NCBI GenBank assembly: GCA_943787205.1
Contig: CALSLN010000004.1
Coordinates: 62,001 to 126,000, forward strand
Length of the DNA: 64,000 bases
Reading direction: 5' to 3'
Source: an uncultured Rhodospirillaceae bacterium
Lineage (GTDB): Bacteria > Pseudomonadota > Alphaproteobacteria > Rhodospirillales > Rhodospirillaceae
Shown here piece after piece: positions 28,339 through 37,341 of the stretch. The translations under genes were made by a program, and so were the position numbers. The notes under the pieces were generated by a model. It was not told the origin of the DNA and did not search any database. It worked only from the letters and a program-made list of their open reading frames with translations. Every line of letters begins with the position of its first letter. Position 1 is the first letter of the stretch.

Positions 28339-28788
28339 GTGTTTAAGTCCCTCTTTGGTGGTAAAAAGAAGGTCGGCAAGTCGGTCAACGAGGTCCGTGG
28401 GCGCCCAAAGAGGACGCAAACGGTTACTGATCCCTTAGAAGAGCGAATCAAGGCCCGGCGGGCGCGGTCTCTTTGCATTGCAGAGGCTAAAGCCGCTTTT
28501 TCAGCTGCAGGGCGTGGAGCCCAACCAGATATTGCTGGAGCGGTCGATGCCGCAAAGAACGCTATCCAGGGTGCGACTCTGACGGCATGTCGGTCTGAGG
28601 TTGACCGGGCTCTTGTGCTGAAGGGGTCTGAACGGGTCATTGGCGAGACCTTAAGCCACCCATTGCGGCAGTACCTCGCGCTCGCAGTGGTTCGAGGGCT
28701 CCTTGAAGAGGGGCAGGAACAGGGCGTCTCGGCGGGTTTGGCGCCCCAGAAGCGTCGCAAAACCCAAAGAAAGCCCGGTAGTCCGTAG
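28339..28788 (+). CDS. Hypothetical basic protein (149 aa)
   Basis: The GTG at 28339 opens a 149-residue frame. The product is basic at both ends (MFKSLFGGKKKVGKS; PQKRRKTQRKPGSP), with an alanine-rich helical centre (RARSLCIAEAKAAFSAAGRG, VDAAKNAIQGA). No domain is recognised. It sits between the membrane protein gene and rpmB and ends shortly before the rpmB promoter. Coding-like composition and tight spacing support a real gene; function is unknown. Confidence 0.55.
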   Translation: MFKSLFGGKKKVGKSVNEVRGRPKRTQTVTDPLEERIKARRARSLCIAEAKAAFSAAGRGAQPDIAGAVDAAKNAIQGATLTACRSEVDRALVLKGSERVIGETLSHPLRQYLALAVVRGLLEEGQEQGVSAGLAPQKRRKTQRKPGSP

Positions 28789-28807
28789 AAAAACGGTATT
28801 CTAGCAC

Positions 28808-28836
28808 TTGACGGAATGAGGGGGCGCGTCTAAAAA
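28808..28836 (+). promoter_or_regulatory. Sigma-70-type promoter of rpmB
   Basis: TTGACG at 28808-28813 and TAAAAA at 28831-28836 are separated by 17 bases, matching a housekeeping promoter. This places the transcript start about 50 bases upstream of the rpmB ATG. Confidence 0.6.
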
Positions 28837-28893
28837 CCGGCCTTCCGTAAGGCCTGCGTGTATTTTGCGAGGCTCTATCAACAGGAGTTTATC

Positions 28894-29193
28894 ATGTCGC
28901 GACGCTGTTCCATCAGCGGCAAAGGGGTCATGACTGGCAACAACGTCAGCCACGCCCATAACAAGACCCGCCGGCGTTTTCTGCCTAACTTGCAGGACTT
29001 TTCGCTGTTGAGTGAGGCCTTGGATGCGCCGATTAAACTTCGTTTGGCTACAAGCACGGTACGCTCGATTGAAAAGCGCGGTGGCCTGGATGCCTATTTA
29101 CTCTCAGCCAAGGATACTGCGCTGACAGACGAAGCTGTAAAAATTAAACGTCGTATCAAGAAGGCTCAGGCTAAAGCTGCAGCCGCCGCTTAG
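28894..29193 (+). CDS. rpmB: 50S ribosomal protein L28
   Basis: Large-subunit ribosomal protein, 99 residues, slightly longer than the bacterial average of about 78 because of an extended C-terminus, as is usual in alphaproteobacteria. MSRRCSISGKGVMTGNNVSHAHNKTRRRFLPNLQ is the family start. The tail is lysine- and alanine-rich (RRIKKAQAKAAAAA). Ribosome-binding sequence CAGGAG precedes ATG 28894. It has its own promoter and terminator, so it is monocistronic. Confidence 0.97.
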   Translation: MSRRCSISGKGVMTGNNVSHAHNKTRRRFLPNLQDFSLLSEALDAPIKLRLATSTVRSIEKRGGLDAYLLSAKDTALTDEAVKIKRRIKKAQAKAAAAA

Positions 29194-29217
29194 TCGCGTT
29201 TCTTAGATATGATGAGG

Positions 29218-29241
29218 AAGGCCCGCTGAGCGGGCCTTTTT
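29218..29241 (+). terminator. Rho-independent terminator of rpmB
   Basis: GGCCCGC-TGA-GCGGGCC forms a perfect stem with a three-base loop, followed directly by a run of T. It lies 25 bases after the rpmB stop. Confidence 0.9.
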
Positions 29242-29267
29242 CTTGTCTGAAATTCGGGATGGGGCTT

Positions 29268-29708
29268 CTAGGTTGTCTTGCTTATCAGAGCAGCAATGTT
29301 GGCACCCCATAGAGTGAAGAGCATCAGACAGCTTGCAAAGAATGCGTAAGCCCGCGCTTTGACATTGTTGCTAGTTAAGTGAACCAAGCTTTGCGTTATT
29401 CTCAGACCTGCAAAGCCCCAAGCAGCGATCAACGTCACCGCGCTTGGTTGATCCAGTATCCCTGCAACAATACAGCCGAAATAAAATAAGATGGGTGTCT
29501 CGAAGAGGTTGGTGTAGTGACGGGTTGCTACCGCAATCAATTCTGGTTCTTCGCTGCCGCGGTAGCTGCGGTAAAACGACATACGCATGGTTCCACTTTT
29601 CATTGCGCGTATGCGAAGCGTGATCAGCCGTATCCCGGATAATACCGTGAGTACGACGACGGCAATAATTGGCCACAACATTTGAAGGTCAAAGTTGATT
29701 GCAGTCAT
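29268..29708 (-). CDS. MAPEG family membrane protein
   Basis: A 146-residue protein with four hydrophobic segments (ILWPIIAVVVLTVLSGIRL-like start, FETPILFYFGCIVAGILD, AVTLIAAWGFAGLRI, ARAYAFFASCLMLFTLWG). The motif RHYTNLFETPILFY and the spacing match bacterial MAPEG proteins, relatives of microsomal glutathione transferases. Catalysis in this bacterial subgroup is not established. It is convergent with rpmB and stands alone. Confidence 0.85.
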   Translation of the reverse strand: MTAINFDLQMLWPIIAVVVLTVLSGIRLITLRIRAMKSGTMRMSFYRSYRGSEEPELIAVATRHYTNLFETPILFYFGCIVAGILDQPSAVTLIAAWGFAGLRITQSLVHLTSNNVKARAYAFFASCLMLFTLWGANIAALISKTT

Positions 29709-29749
29709 TGTTGTGCTCTCTTTCTATTCTCGTTTGGATTTATGTCGGT

Positions 29750-29947
29750 CTAGTGCACCGGTTCATTCTTGCTACGGCTACCGAGCGGGAGTCCGGCAGC
29801 TTGGGCCGCTGATGGCTTAAGAACCCGGTGTATGCGGCCGTGGCTACCCAGATTAAAAGCGGCCGTGTCCCAGTTGGGACAGGCATCCTCTTCGAGGTCC
29901 CATCGTGCCGAAGATGATTCATCGCACCATTTGCTAAGTTTAGGCAT
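29750..29947 (-). CDS. Small hypothetical protein (65 aa)
   Basis: The frame encodes MPKLSKWCDESSSARWDLEEDACPNWDTAA, tryptophan-rich with acidic residues and then a basic C-terminal half. Codon use looks like that of neighbouring genes. I have a vague impression of similarity to short uncharacterised alphaproteobacterial proteins starting with a KWCDE-type motif, but cannot verify it. No good ribosome-binding site is visible and a competing frame on the same strand overlaps it. Confidence 0.4.
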   Translation of the reverse strand: MPKLSKWCDESSSARWDLEEDACPNWDTAAFNLGSHGRIHRVLKPSAAQAAGLPLGSRSKNEPVH

Positions 29948-30314
29948 CGCTGTTCGATGGCTGCCATTCGTTACAAACGCTTGGAGGTGATCTGGTCTTT
30001 GTCAGACCGTAAGCGTCCAATATTCAGTATCTGAAACACGGCGGATGCGGGCGCCGATGTTTCCATTTGCCCATTTCGCTTGCCACAAAGATAAAAAACT
30101 CAAACAGAGGAAGGATATGCGCTGTGCGTCAGGTCTGAGGCGAAGGCGGGTTACCGCGGCGACTGGCATATCTAAAGTTCCTAGGGGGCAAGGCGCGGGG
30201 GTTGCTCAAGTTCTAAGCTGGTCTGGGACTTGGGTGAATTGATCAAATCTGAATAGGGCATGCAAAGAATGCGAATGAGGGAACTTTACTGCCATAGTTA
30301 TCTATGCAGTTTGC
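29948..30314. other. Stretch without a supported gene
   Basis: Only short frames without recognisable products or ribosome-binding sites are present. I see no tRNA, no clear terminator and no repeat. Confidence 0.4.
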
Positions 30315-30755
30315 CTAGGGGAGGGTGCCCAGTCCTGTCATGCCAATGTTAGCTAAGTTGGAGTCCAATATATCGGATGCGGTTTCTGAGGTTTTGCCAC
30401 TGGCGATTATGAAACCCGAATCTGCAAGGCGTCTTGTTTCTTGGCAGTGACGTAAAGCCGTTTTCATTCGTGACTTCTGGGCTTGCGCGATGCACAGGTT
30501 GTGGTGGGCTATCAGTCTGCCGCGCTTACTGTCCGCCTTGGCTAGGGCGCGGTGAGAGAGCCTGAGTCCTGCGGTGTAATCCCCCTGACTAAAAGCCGTC
30601 GCCGCGGAATCTGAGTGCGGCAGTGTTGTGTCTGACCACAGCCAAACGGGTGTGGCTGACGCGCTTTCTTCGGCCAGCGCTGAAAAAGCTAAAGACCATG
30701 AAAAAGCGATGATGATGGCGGCGAAAACGGTTCTAAGGCGATCTTCGGTCAACAT
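30315..30755 (-). CDS. Exported TPR-like small protein
   Basis: About 146 residues starting MLTEDRLRTVFAAIIIAFSWSLAFSALAEES, a signal peptide with a likely cleavage after ALA. The mature part has a TPR-like pair of helices (AFSQGDYTAGLRLSHRALAKADSKRGRLIAHHNLCIAQAQ; MKTALRHCQETRRLADSG). ATG 30755 has AGGAG seven bases upstream; a further 15 codons of open frame lie before it. It diverges from the LysR-type regulator, a layout in which the regulator often controls the neighbour. Confidence 0.7.
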   Translation of the reverse strand: MLTEDRLRTVFAAIIIAFSWSLAFSALAEESASATPVWLWSDTTLPHSDSAATAFSQGDYTAGLRLSHRALAKADSKRGRLIAHHNLCIAQAQKSRMKTALRHCQETRRLADSGFIIASGKTSETASDILDSNLANIGMTGLGTLP

Positions 30756-30829
30756 TTGTTTCTCCTGTAGCTGGGACACGAAGGTGTGTCGATGACCCAT
30801 GTTCTAGGATGCAAAGAAAGTGAATGGAA

Positions 30830-30857
30830 TTGACTAATAATAGATATTTGATATAAA
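30830..30857 (+). promoter_or_regulatory. Promoter of the LysR-type regulator gene
   Basis: TTGACT at 30830-30835 and TATAAA at 30852-30857 with 16 bases between form a good sigma-70-type promoter. The region between the two divergent genes is AT-rich and may also hold a LysR binding site. Confidence 0.55.
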
Positions 30858-30904
30858 AAATCTGAATAGCGTTATCGGCCCCATTAGAGACTAAGGAGAG
30901 CGAC

Positions 30905-31816
30905 ATGGATTGGTCTGTGGTTCGGGACTTTCTTGCCGTTGTTGAGACCGGAAGCCTATCCGCGGCGGCTCGAAAACTACGTGTGAGTCAGCCAACACTC
31001 AGCCGCCGAATCTCAGATCTGGAAGAGAAATTAGGGGCAACTCTGTTTCTCAGGACCCCCAAAGGTTTGCTGATGACTGAGACCGGAGAGGGCATCCTGG
31101 CCGATGCGCTTGAAATGGAGACCCGAGCGCTGGCCATAGAACGACGCGCCGACGCTGGGCGAGACGCTTTAGAAGGGACCGTGAGAATCTCTTGCACGGA
31201 AGGGCTGGGGACAAAGTGGCTGCCCCGGCATCTTAAAACCTTCCATGACAGCTATCCGCGCCTACAGGTCGAAGTTCTGGTCGATAACCGTGCGGTCAAC
31301 TTGGTGAGACGTGAGGCTGATATTGCTTTGCGTTTGTTTAGGCCAGAACAACCTGATCTCGTTGCCCGCAAATTGGGTGGCTTAGACATGGGGTTGTACG
31401 GCTCTAAGAGTTATCTGAAAGAGCGCGGCGTCCCGGCTAAGGTCAGTGATCTTAAATCCCACTTGCACGTTGGTTTTGATGAGAGCCTGACGCGGCGCTC
31501 AGATATTCAGTATCTCGAGAGTATGTTTAATCCTGATGCGATTGTGCATCGCTCAACAAGCTTTGTCGGACAATTTGAAGCTGCGCGAGCCGGCATTGGC
31601 CTTGCGATGGTCGACTGCTTTTTAGGAGATGCAGACCCTGATCTTGTGAGGATACTACCGACCAAACTGTATCACACGATGGAGGTATGGTTGGTGACGC
31701 ACTCAGAGGTCAGCCGGTCCGCGCGCATACGTGTTTTGTTCGATCATCTTGCGGAGGCGTTTCAGTCGGATCGTGCATCGATCGAAGGGACACCGCCGGA
31801 TGCAGCTGTGGCTTAG
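30905..31816 (+). CDS. LysR family transcriptional regulator
   Basis: A 303-residue cytosolic regulator. The N-terminal winged helix reads MDWSVVRDFLAVVETGSLSAAARKLRVSQPTLSRRISDLEEKLGATLFLRTPKGLLMTETG, as standard for LysR. The effector-binding domain follows from about residue 90 (GTVRISCTEGLGTKWLPRHL). GGAGAG precedes the ATG. The divergent gene at 30315-30755 is its natural candidate target. The effector cannot be read from the sequence. Confidence 0.93.
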   Translation: MDWSVVRDFLAVVETGSLSAAARKLRVSQPTLSRRISDLEEKLGATLFLRTPKGLLMTETGEGILADALEMETRALAIERRADAGRDALEGTVRISCTEGLGTKWLPRHLKTFHDSYPRLQVEVLVDNRAVNLVRREADIALRLFRPEQPDLVARKLGGLDMGLYGSKSYLKERGVPAKVSDLKSHLHVGFDESLTRRSDIQYLESMFNPDAIVHRSTSFVGQFEAARAGIGLAMVDCFLGDADPDLVRILPTKLYHTMEVWLVTHSEVSRSARIRVLFDHLAEAFQSDRASIEGTPPDAAVA

Positions 31817-31823
31817 GCGGTCG

Positions 31824-33773
31824 TCAAAACACCAATGGGGCTTGCGCAGAAGGTCGACTGCGATCGTCTTCGTCGAACAAATCGGTTAACTGGGCCATGA
31901 CCGCACCGCCCAACTCATCAACATCCATCAGGGTGACCGCGCGTCGATAATACCGGGTCACGTCGTGCCCGATGCCGATGGCCAATAATTGAACCGGCGA
32001 CCGAGTTTCAATAAACGTAATCACGTCTCGTAGGTGTTTTTCCAAGTAGTTGCCCGGGTTGACGGACAGAGTCGAATCATCCACCGGCGCGCCATCAGAG
32101 ACGACCATCATAATCTTGCGGGCCTCAGAGCGGCCGAGAAGGCGGCTGTGTGCCCAAGCTAAAGCCTCGCCGTCGATATTTTCTTTCAAGATCCCTTCGC
32201 GCAGCATCAGGCCCAGATTTTTGCGCGCGCGCCGCCAAGGTGTGTCTGCAGATTTGTAAACGATATGCCGAAGGTCATTCAGTCGTCCTGGGTGAGCTGG
32301 CTTGCCAGAGTCCACCCATTGCTTGCGTGCTTGGCCACCTTTCCACTGGCTTGTTGTGAAGCCAAGAATTTCGACTTTAACGCCACAGCGTTCCAAGGTT
32401 CGCGCCAAAATGTCTGCGCTCATCGCTGCAATGGTGATGGGGCGTCCGCGCATTGACCCAGAGTTATCGATGAGCAGCGTGACGACAGTGTCTCTGAATT
32501 CCATTTCCTTTTCGCGCTTGAACGACAAGGAGTGGGTTGGGTTGGCGACAATGCGGGCCAACCGGCTTGTGTCGAGGAGGCCTTCCTCAAGGTCAAACTC
32601 CCAACTGCGTACTTGTTGGGCCATGAGCTTTCGCTGGAGACGATTTGCCAAACGAGACACGACGCCCTGCATATGTGCCAGTTGCCGGTCTAATTGTTGC
32701 CGCAGACGTGAGAGTTCTTCGGGATCACATAAGCTGTTGGCATCTTCGATTTGATCGAACTCAGTTGTGTAAACACGATACCGCTCTTCTTTGAATTGGC
32801 GGTTGTGACCTGCCTGAGGTTTCGGCTGTTCGCCGTCGTTGCCTGGGTCTTCGGCAGATTCCATGGCGAAGGGAATGGACGATTCTTCGCTGTCTCCAAT
32901 CTGAACATCTTCGTCTGTGTTGCCTGTCTCAGGCTCGGCATCACCTGATTCCGGTTCGGATTGGTCTTGACCCTCGCTTTCGCCCTCATCGCTTTCAGAT
33001 GTCGACTCAGACTCTTCGTTCAGGTCAGGGCTTTCGTCTTCGTTCAGGTCGCGTCCGCCGTCGTCTTTTTCAAGGTCAAGAACCTCGATCATTTCTCGTA
33101 GGATGTTTGAAAAAGATTTTTGATCGTCGACGGAATCGACCAAGCGATCCAAATACGGCGCTAATGGTTCTCCGTATTCACGTTCTGCCACCTCAAGGAC
33201 GTGCGCTCCGGCATCCCCAAGGTCGAGGACTCCGCACTTGGAGTGGATCATCACCTTCAGCGCATCTTGCATTTGGATTTGCACTGAGGCGCGTGCCATC
33301 TGGTAGCCTTCGAGGTGTAGGCGCTGCTCTAGGGCTTGGCCGAGGTTCGTCGCCACACCCATGTAATCTTGTGCGCCACGCACTTCTACGCGCGCCTGTT
33401 CCATGGCGTTATAGGCGTCGATGGCGTCTTTGCCATGGGGCATGCGCCGCTCGTGTACGCGATCGTTGTGATGCCGCAGTCTCATTGCGCTAGCGTCCGC
33501 AGAGCCACGTAGTCGAACAATGTTTTCTTTGTTCAGTTTCGCAGAGGGCAAGGGGAGTCGAACAGAGGAGCCTTGAGCGTTGCTTTTCTGATTTGTTGCG
33601 ATCGGCGTATACGACACATTTGTGTCTGACCGCCCCGATAGGGCGCGTACGGCGGCTGTAGTTGCCGTTTTAAACGTTTCAACACGGCCTGAGTTACGGC
33701 CGGCGTCTCGTTCCATAGACGTTGCCGATTTCTTAGGTTGCGGCTTTGTAGCTGGTTCGTCGCGTGGCGGCAT
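31824..33773 (-). CDS. cobT: Cobaltochelatase subunit CobT-like protein
   Basis: A 649-residue protein matching CobT, which with CobS forms the AAA+/VWA chaperone complex that helps CobN insert cobalt in aerobic B12 synthesis. An acidic linker rich in E, D and S (residues about 235-320, [18 protein letters not shown]) separates the N-terminal domain from a C-terminal von Willebrand A domain. The VWA has the MIDAS motif [13 protein letters not shown] near residue 440 and [13 protein letters not shown] later. cobS lies 14 bases upstream. No cobN or other B12 gene is in the window. cobS-cobT pairs beside dnaJ and bolA are widespread in alphaproteobacteria, so a more general role is possible. Confidence 0.93.
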   Translation of the reverse strand: MPPRDEPATKPQPKKSATSMERDAGRNSGRVETFKTATTAAVRALSGRSDTNVSYTPIATNQKSNAQGSSVRLPLPSAKLNKENIVRLRGSADASAMRLRHHNDRVHERRMPHGKDAIDAYNAMEQARVEVRGAQDYMGVATNLGQALEQRLHLEGYQMARASVQIQMQDALKVMIHSKCGVLDLGDAGAHVLEVAEREYGEPLAPYLDRLVDSVDDQKSFSNILREMIEVLDLEKDDGGRDLNEDESPDLNEESESTSESDEGESEGQDQSEPESGDAEPETGNTDEDVQIGDSEESSIPFAMESAEDPGNDGEQPKPQAGHNRQFKEERYRVYTTEFDQIEDANSLCDPEELSRLRQQLDRQLAHMQGVVSRLANRLQRKLMAQQVRSWEFDLEEGLLDTSRLARIVANPTHSLSFKREKEMEFRDTVVTLLIDNSGSMRGRPITIAAMSADILARTLERCGVKVEILGFTTSQWKGGQARKQWVDSGKPAHPGRLNDLRHIVYKSADTPWRRARKNLGLMLREGILKENIDGEALAWAHSRLLGRSEARKIMMVVSDGAPVDDSTLSVNPGNYLEKHLRDVITFIETRSPVQLLAIGIGHDVTRYYRRAVTLMDVDELGGAVMAQLTDLFDEDDRSRPSAQAPLVF

Positions 33774-33787
33774 AGCCAGGCTTCCGG

Positions 33788-34765
33788 TTACTGAGCCGCG
33801 ACCGAGTCCGGCAATTCTTCACCGAAGCAGCGCTGGAAGTACTCAGCCACGATTGGCCGCTCAGTTTCGTCGCACTTGTTTAGAAATGTGACGCGGAACG
33901 AGTACGGAATATCTTCAAAGATTTTCGCGTTCTCAGCCCATGTGATAACGGTGCGTGGAGACATCACTGTCGAGATATCGCCAGCCATGAAGCCGGCGCG
34001 TGACAGATCCGCCACCCGGACCATCGCTGATATCGTTTCTTGGCCTTCTTTCGAATCGTAAGCAGGGACTTTCGCGAGGACGATATCCGCTTCAGCATCG
34101 TGATCTAGGTAGTTCAGTGTTGCGACAATGTTCCAGCGGTCCATCTGGCCTTGGTTGATCTGCTGAGTGCCGTGATAGAGCCCAGTTGTATCGCCTAGGC
34201 CAACCGTGTTCGCGGTCGAAAACAGCCGGAACGATTTATGTGGGTTAATGACCTTGTTTTGGTCAAGGAGCGTAAGGCGACCTTCTACTTCCAAAACACG
34301 CTGAATCACGAACATGACATCCGGGCGACCCGCGTCGTACTCGTCAAAACACAGGGCGATGGGATTCTGAAGCGCCCACGGCAATATCCCTTCACGGAAT
34401 TCAGTGACCTGCACTCCGTCACGCAAGACGATCGCGTCCTTACCAACTAAGTCTATCCGGCTGATGTGGCTATCCAAGTTGACGCGCAGGCATGGCCAAT
34501 TGAGCCGCGCTGCCACTTGCTCAATGTGCGTCGATTTCCCGGTGCCGTGGTAACCCTGAATCATCACACGCCTGTTGTGGCTAAAACCTGCCAAAATGGC
34601 ACGCGTGGTATCCGGGTCAAACTGATAGGCCGGGTCGAGGTCGGGCACATGCTCTTCGCGTGTGCTGAAGGCTGGTACGACCATTTTACTGTCGATACCA
34701 AAAGTCTCTTTTACATTGACCTCTGTGTCGGGGAGGCCATGGATTTGTTCACTATCGGGCGCCAT
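33788..34765 (-). CDS. cobS: Cobaltochelatase subunit CobS-like AAA+ ATPase
   Basis: This 325-residue MoxR-like AAA+ ATPase is the partner of CobT. It begins [25 protein letters not shown] with [22 protein letters not shown]. Walker A is GYHGTGKST, Walker B is [15 protein letters not shown], and the sensor region [21 protein letters not shown] is highly typical of CobS. Length is normal. It is directly followed by cobT, and the pair is intact. Confidence 0.95.
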   Translation of the reverse strand: MAPDSEQIHGLPDTEVNVKETFGIDSKMVVPAFSTREEHVPDLDPAYQFDPDTTRAILAGFSHNRRVMIQGYHGTGKSTHIEQVAARLNWPCLRVNLDSHISRIDLVGKDAIVLRDGVQVTEFREGILPWALQNPIALCFDEYDAGRPDVMFVIQRVLEVEGRLTLLDQNKVINPHKSFRLFSTANTVGLGDTTGLYHGTQQINQGQMDRWNIVATLNYLDHDAEADIVLAKVPAYDSKEGQETISAMVRVADLSRAGFMAGDISTVMSPRTVITWAENAKIFEDIPYSFRVTFLNKCDETERPIVAEYFQRCFGEELPDSVAAQ

Positions 34766-34848
34766 TAAACGATCCTTTATTGCAGACCAGTTTATACCCC
34801 GATCAGCCTTGGTTTTGTATAGCGTGGAATGCCCTTAATTTTGCGGGG

Positions 34849-35640
34849 CTAACCGATGCCTTTTGTCCAGCCGCCGTCGGCCGTGAGGCAGGCGCCGGTC
34901 ATGTTTGCAGCGCGCTCTGAGGCAAGGAAGGCAGCCAGGCGACCGATCTCATCAGGTTCTGCAAGCCGATCCATAGGAATTTGATCTTTGTAGTCCTGCT
35001 CGATATCGGCCACTGAGCGACCACTGCCCTCAGAGAGTTTGCCCATCAGTGTCGTCCAGCGCTCTGTCCGGGTCGGTCCTGGGTTCAGGGCATTGACGAT
35101 CACGTTATGGGGGGCCATGTCTTCAGCGAGGCCCTTTGTGACGGCCAAGAGGGCGGCGTTTGCTGAGGATCCTGGCAGTAAGCGTGGTGCGGGCTGCAGG
35201 CCCGTGTTGCCAACAATATTAACGATTCGGCCGCTCTTATTTTCGATCATGTGCGGGATAACGGCTCGCATCATGCGAATGGTACCCATGACTTTGAGCT
35301 CCATGCTGTCCTGCCAGACTTCCTCTGGAATTTCCCAAAAAACCCCGCCTTGCGAGGCGCCAGCCGAGTTGACCAGGATGTCGATGCGGCCAAAGGCGTC
35401 GATGCCTTGCTTGACGAGTGCATCGCCAATCCCAGTTTCGGTTAGGTCGGCGGCGATAGGGATGGCTTTGATTCCGTGTTCTGTCGATAACCCATCGGCC
35501 TGGGCTTGTAGCGCGCTTTCGTCTCTTGCCGTCAGGATTAGGTGTGCGCCTTCTGCCGCAAGAGCAGCGGCTGTCGCCGCTCCAAGGCCTTTGCTGGCGC
35601 CTGTGATCAACGCGACTTTGTCTTTTAGGAGGAGGTCCAT
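34849..35640 (-). CDS. Short-chain dehydrogenase/reductase lacking the usual catalytic tyrosine
   Basis: A 263-residue SDR. It has the cofactor motif TGASKGLGAATAAALA, NSAGAS (the NAG position) and the PGPTRTERW segment, ending in GACLTADGGW. The usual Y-x-x-x-K reads L-A-V-T-K in SSANAALLAVTKGLAEDMAP, so tyrosine is replaced. The same replacement (NAALMAFT-type) is seen in a subgroup of SDRs, so it is probably not a random loss. It lies between cobS and the DnaJ-like gene on the same strand, an unusual insertion in that conserved block. Substrate unknown. Confidence 0.88.
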   Translation of the reverse strand: MDLLLKDKVALITGASKGLGAATAAALAAEGAHLILTARDESALQAQADGLSTEHGIKAIPIAADLTETGIGDALVKQGIDAFGRIDILVNSAGASQGGVFWEIPEEVWQDSMELKVMGTIRMMRAVIPHMIENKSGRIVNIVGNTGLQPAPRLLPGSSANAALLAVTKGLAEDMAPHNVIVNALNPGPTRTERWTTLMGKLSEGSGRSVADIEQDYKDQIPMDRLAEPDEIGRLAAFLASERAANMTGACLTADGGWTKGIG

Positions 35641-35668
35641 GGATTCAATGCCTTGAAGAGATGGGTGT

Positions 35669-36253
35669 CTACTCTGACGGTTGGGTCAGGGCGGTTCGGA
35701 GTATGTGATAGGCAGCGTTGATTGTTTTTAATCTGTCTTCTGATGCGGTTGAGCCGCCATTCGTGTCTGGATGATACCGCTTCGCCAATTCTTTGTATCG
35801 CGCCTTAAGGGTTTCCATCGTGACGGCACCCACCAAGCCAAGGCTGCGGCGCGCCTTTAATTCTTCTGCAGATGCCTTTGGCTGACTATGCCCTGGGGTG
35901 CTCGGGTCTTCCATGGCTTCGCGATAAACATCAAACGGGTCGTATACCGTGTGCCATGGCCGACCCGGCGCGTGGCACTCGCCCATCTTCCAGGTTGGCC
36001 GGTCCCACGTGGCGGTGCTGCGAAACTCGATTTCCATGTCTTCGGGTGCGACGCCCTGGTGGTAGTTCCATTGTGCGTTGTAAAGACGGACATGCTCGAG
36101 GCAGAAAAAATAATAGTCAGATAATGAAGAATCCTGGGGTGCCTTATGGACGCCTCCCTCAGTGCAGCCTCGCCATTGGCAGTGGCGGATGGCACCACTG
36201 CCTGCGGATTGCGCGCCTGGGAATCGGTCTTCAGTTGTCGATGTTTTAGTCAT
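35669..36253 (-). CDS. DnaJ-domain protein
   Basis: A 194-residue protein with a C-terminal J domain (LGLVGAVTMETLKARYKELAKRYHPDTNGG, including the HPD tripeptide near residue 163). An N-terminal cysteine- and histidine-containing region precedes it (CQWRGCTEGGVHKAPQDSSLSDYYFFCLEHVRLYN), which looks like a small metal-binding domain. This architecture, with the J domain at the C-terminus, is the alphaproteobacterial protein found beside cobS and bolA. It should stimulate Hsp70 ATPase activity. It diverges from bolA. Confidence 0.9.
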   Translation of the reverse strand: MTKTSTTEDRFPGAQSAGSGAIRHCQWRGCTEGGVHKAPQDSSLSDYYFFCLEHVRLYNAQWNYHQGVAPEDMEIEFRSTATWDRPTWKMGECHAPGRPWHTVYDPFDVYREAMEDPSTPGHSQPKASAEELKARRSLGLVGAVTMETLKARYKELAKRYHPDTNGGSTASEDRLKTINAAYHILRTALTQPSE

Positions 36254-36359
36254 TTTATAAAGTATCGGGACCTAAGCGGAGGGGCGCAATATTGCTTCTT
36301 CCCATGAAGTATGCTTGCTGACGTTAGCTTTATACGTTGCACAAAGAAGGAGAGTCTCG

Positions 36360-36656
36360 TTGGGCGAATATAGTGACCGCATCGAACGTAAACTAACCGA
36401 GGCTCTTAAGCCCGTTCGCCTTAATATTGAAGACGAGTCTCATAAACATGCGGGTCATGCTGGTGCCCATGCGGATGGCGGTGGTGAAACGCATTTCAGC
36501 GTTGAAATTGTGTCAGACGTGTTTGTTGGTCAAAACCGTGTTGCTCGCCAACGGCAAGTTTACGCCCTGCTTGCGGAAGAATTGAATGAACGCGTGCACG
36601 CCTTATCCCTCGCGACTTTGACACAAGAGGAAGCAGCAAAAAAACCTGCTGCCTAA
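36360..36656 (+). CDS. BolA family protein
   Basis: A 98-residue BolA-like protein, probably acting with a monothiol glutaredoxin in Fe-S and iron homeostasis. The core IERKLTEALKPVRLNIEDESHKHAGHAGA...ETHFSVEIVSDVFVGQNRVARQRQVYALLAEEL matches the family, including the SHKHAGH block. I take TTG 36360 as start because AAGGAG lies six bases upstream. The open frame extends 15 codons further to an ATG with no such site. It is divergent from the DnaJ-like gene and overlaps the DUF2889 gene by four bases at the 3' end. Confidence 0.93.
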   Translation: MGEYSDRIERKLTEALKPVRLNIEDESHKHAGHAGAHADGGGETHFSVEIVSDVFVGQNRVARQRQVYALLAEELNERVHALSLATLTQEEAAKKPAA

Positions 36657-37213
36657 TCGCCCGTATAGTGGTCTGGAAATTCGCGTTTAACGATTTCTCC
36701 GTCGGCATCCCAGGCGTGGCACGTGTCGAGAATAGGCGGCCGTTTTATGGCGCCGGACTTCAAGGCTGCGCCTAGTCTCCCCATACGCTTGCCGACGAGG
36801 GTTTGAAACGCGGTTGTTGCGATTGGTTTGATAAGTTCAACAAGGTGCGTGCACCCTTTAGTGCCGCCCAGTCGTTCTTGAACTTTTTTCGTTAGGCCTT
36901 GAGAGATACGAAGTCCAACCAGGGCTTTAAAATTAGGGGTGATATCTCCGCACAAATTGAAGGGGCTGAAATCAGTGACGGCGACGCAATCTCGAATGGT
37001 GAGTGTGTCATCGACTGTCAGTCGCAACCCCATCCCGTGAAGGGGTTCCCCTGCTTTGATCTCTGTTCGGTCGTGATTAGGGAAGTTGTAGGTCTTGATG
37101 TCGGTCATCCAGCCATCAATGTCCCACATGCCGTCTGCGCGCTGGTAACCACGGCATTCTATGGTGCGGGTATGGAGTAACTCTCGGTCTTCGGTTGGCT
37201 TGGGAAGGGGCAT
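36653..37213 (-). CDS. DUF2889 family protein
   Basis: A 186-residue protein, family length. It shows the DUF2889 pattern: LLHTRTIECRGYQRADGMWDIDGWMTDIKTY, GEPLHGMGLRLTVDDTLTIRDC, ITPNFKALVGLRIS and GCTHLVELIKPIATTAFQT. The function of the family is unknown. It is convergent with bolA and overlaps its stop. Confidence 0.88.
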   Translation of the reverse strand: MPLPKPTEDRELLHTRTIECRGYQRADGMWDIDGWMTDIKTYNFPNHDRTEIKAGEPLHGMGLRLTVDDTLTIRDCVAVTDFSPFNLCGDITPNFKALVGLRISQGLTKKVQERLGGTKGCTHLVELIKPIATTAFQTLVGKRMGRLGAALKSGAIKRPPILDTCHAWDADGEIVKREFPDHYTGD

Positions 37214-37341
37214 GACAATCCTGGACGTATTGGAGAATGTTCAGGCAGTCCTACCCGAACCCTATACCCAGGCAAAGGTCGAACTGTGTATGGCGCCCAT
37301 GCAGTGAAGGCAGGGCTATTGTGTTGCGGCTGCTGAGCAGA

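Noticed and set aside
30045..30242. 65-codon frame in the gap before the exported TPR-like gene
   Set aside because: No ribosome-binding site, no domain, and arginine-rich composition typical of chance frames.
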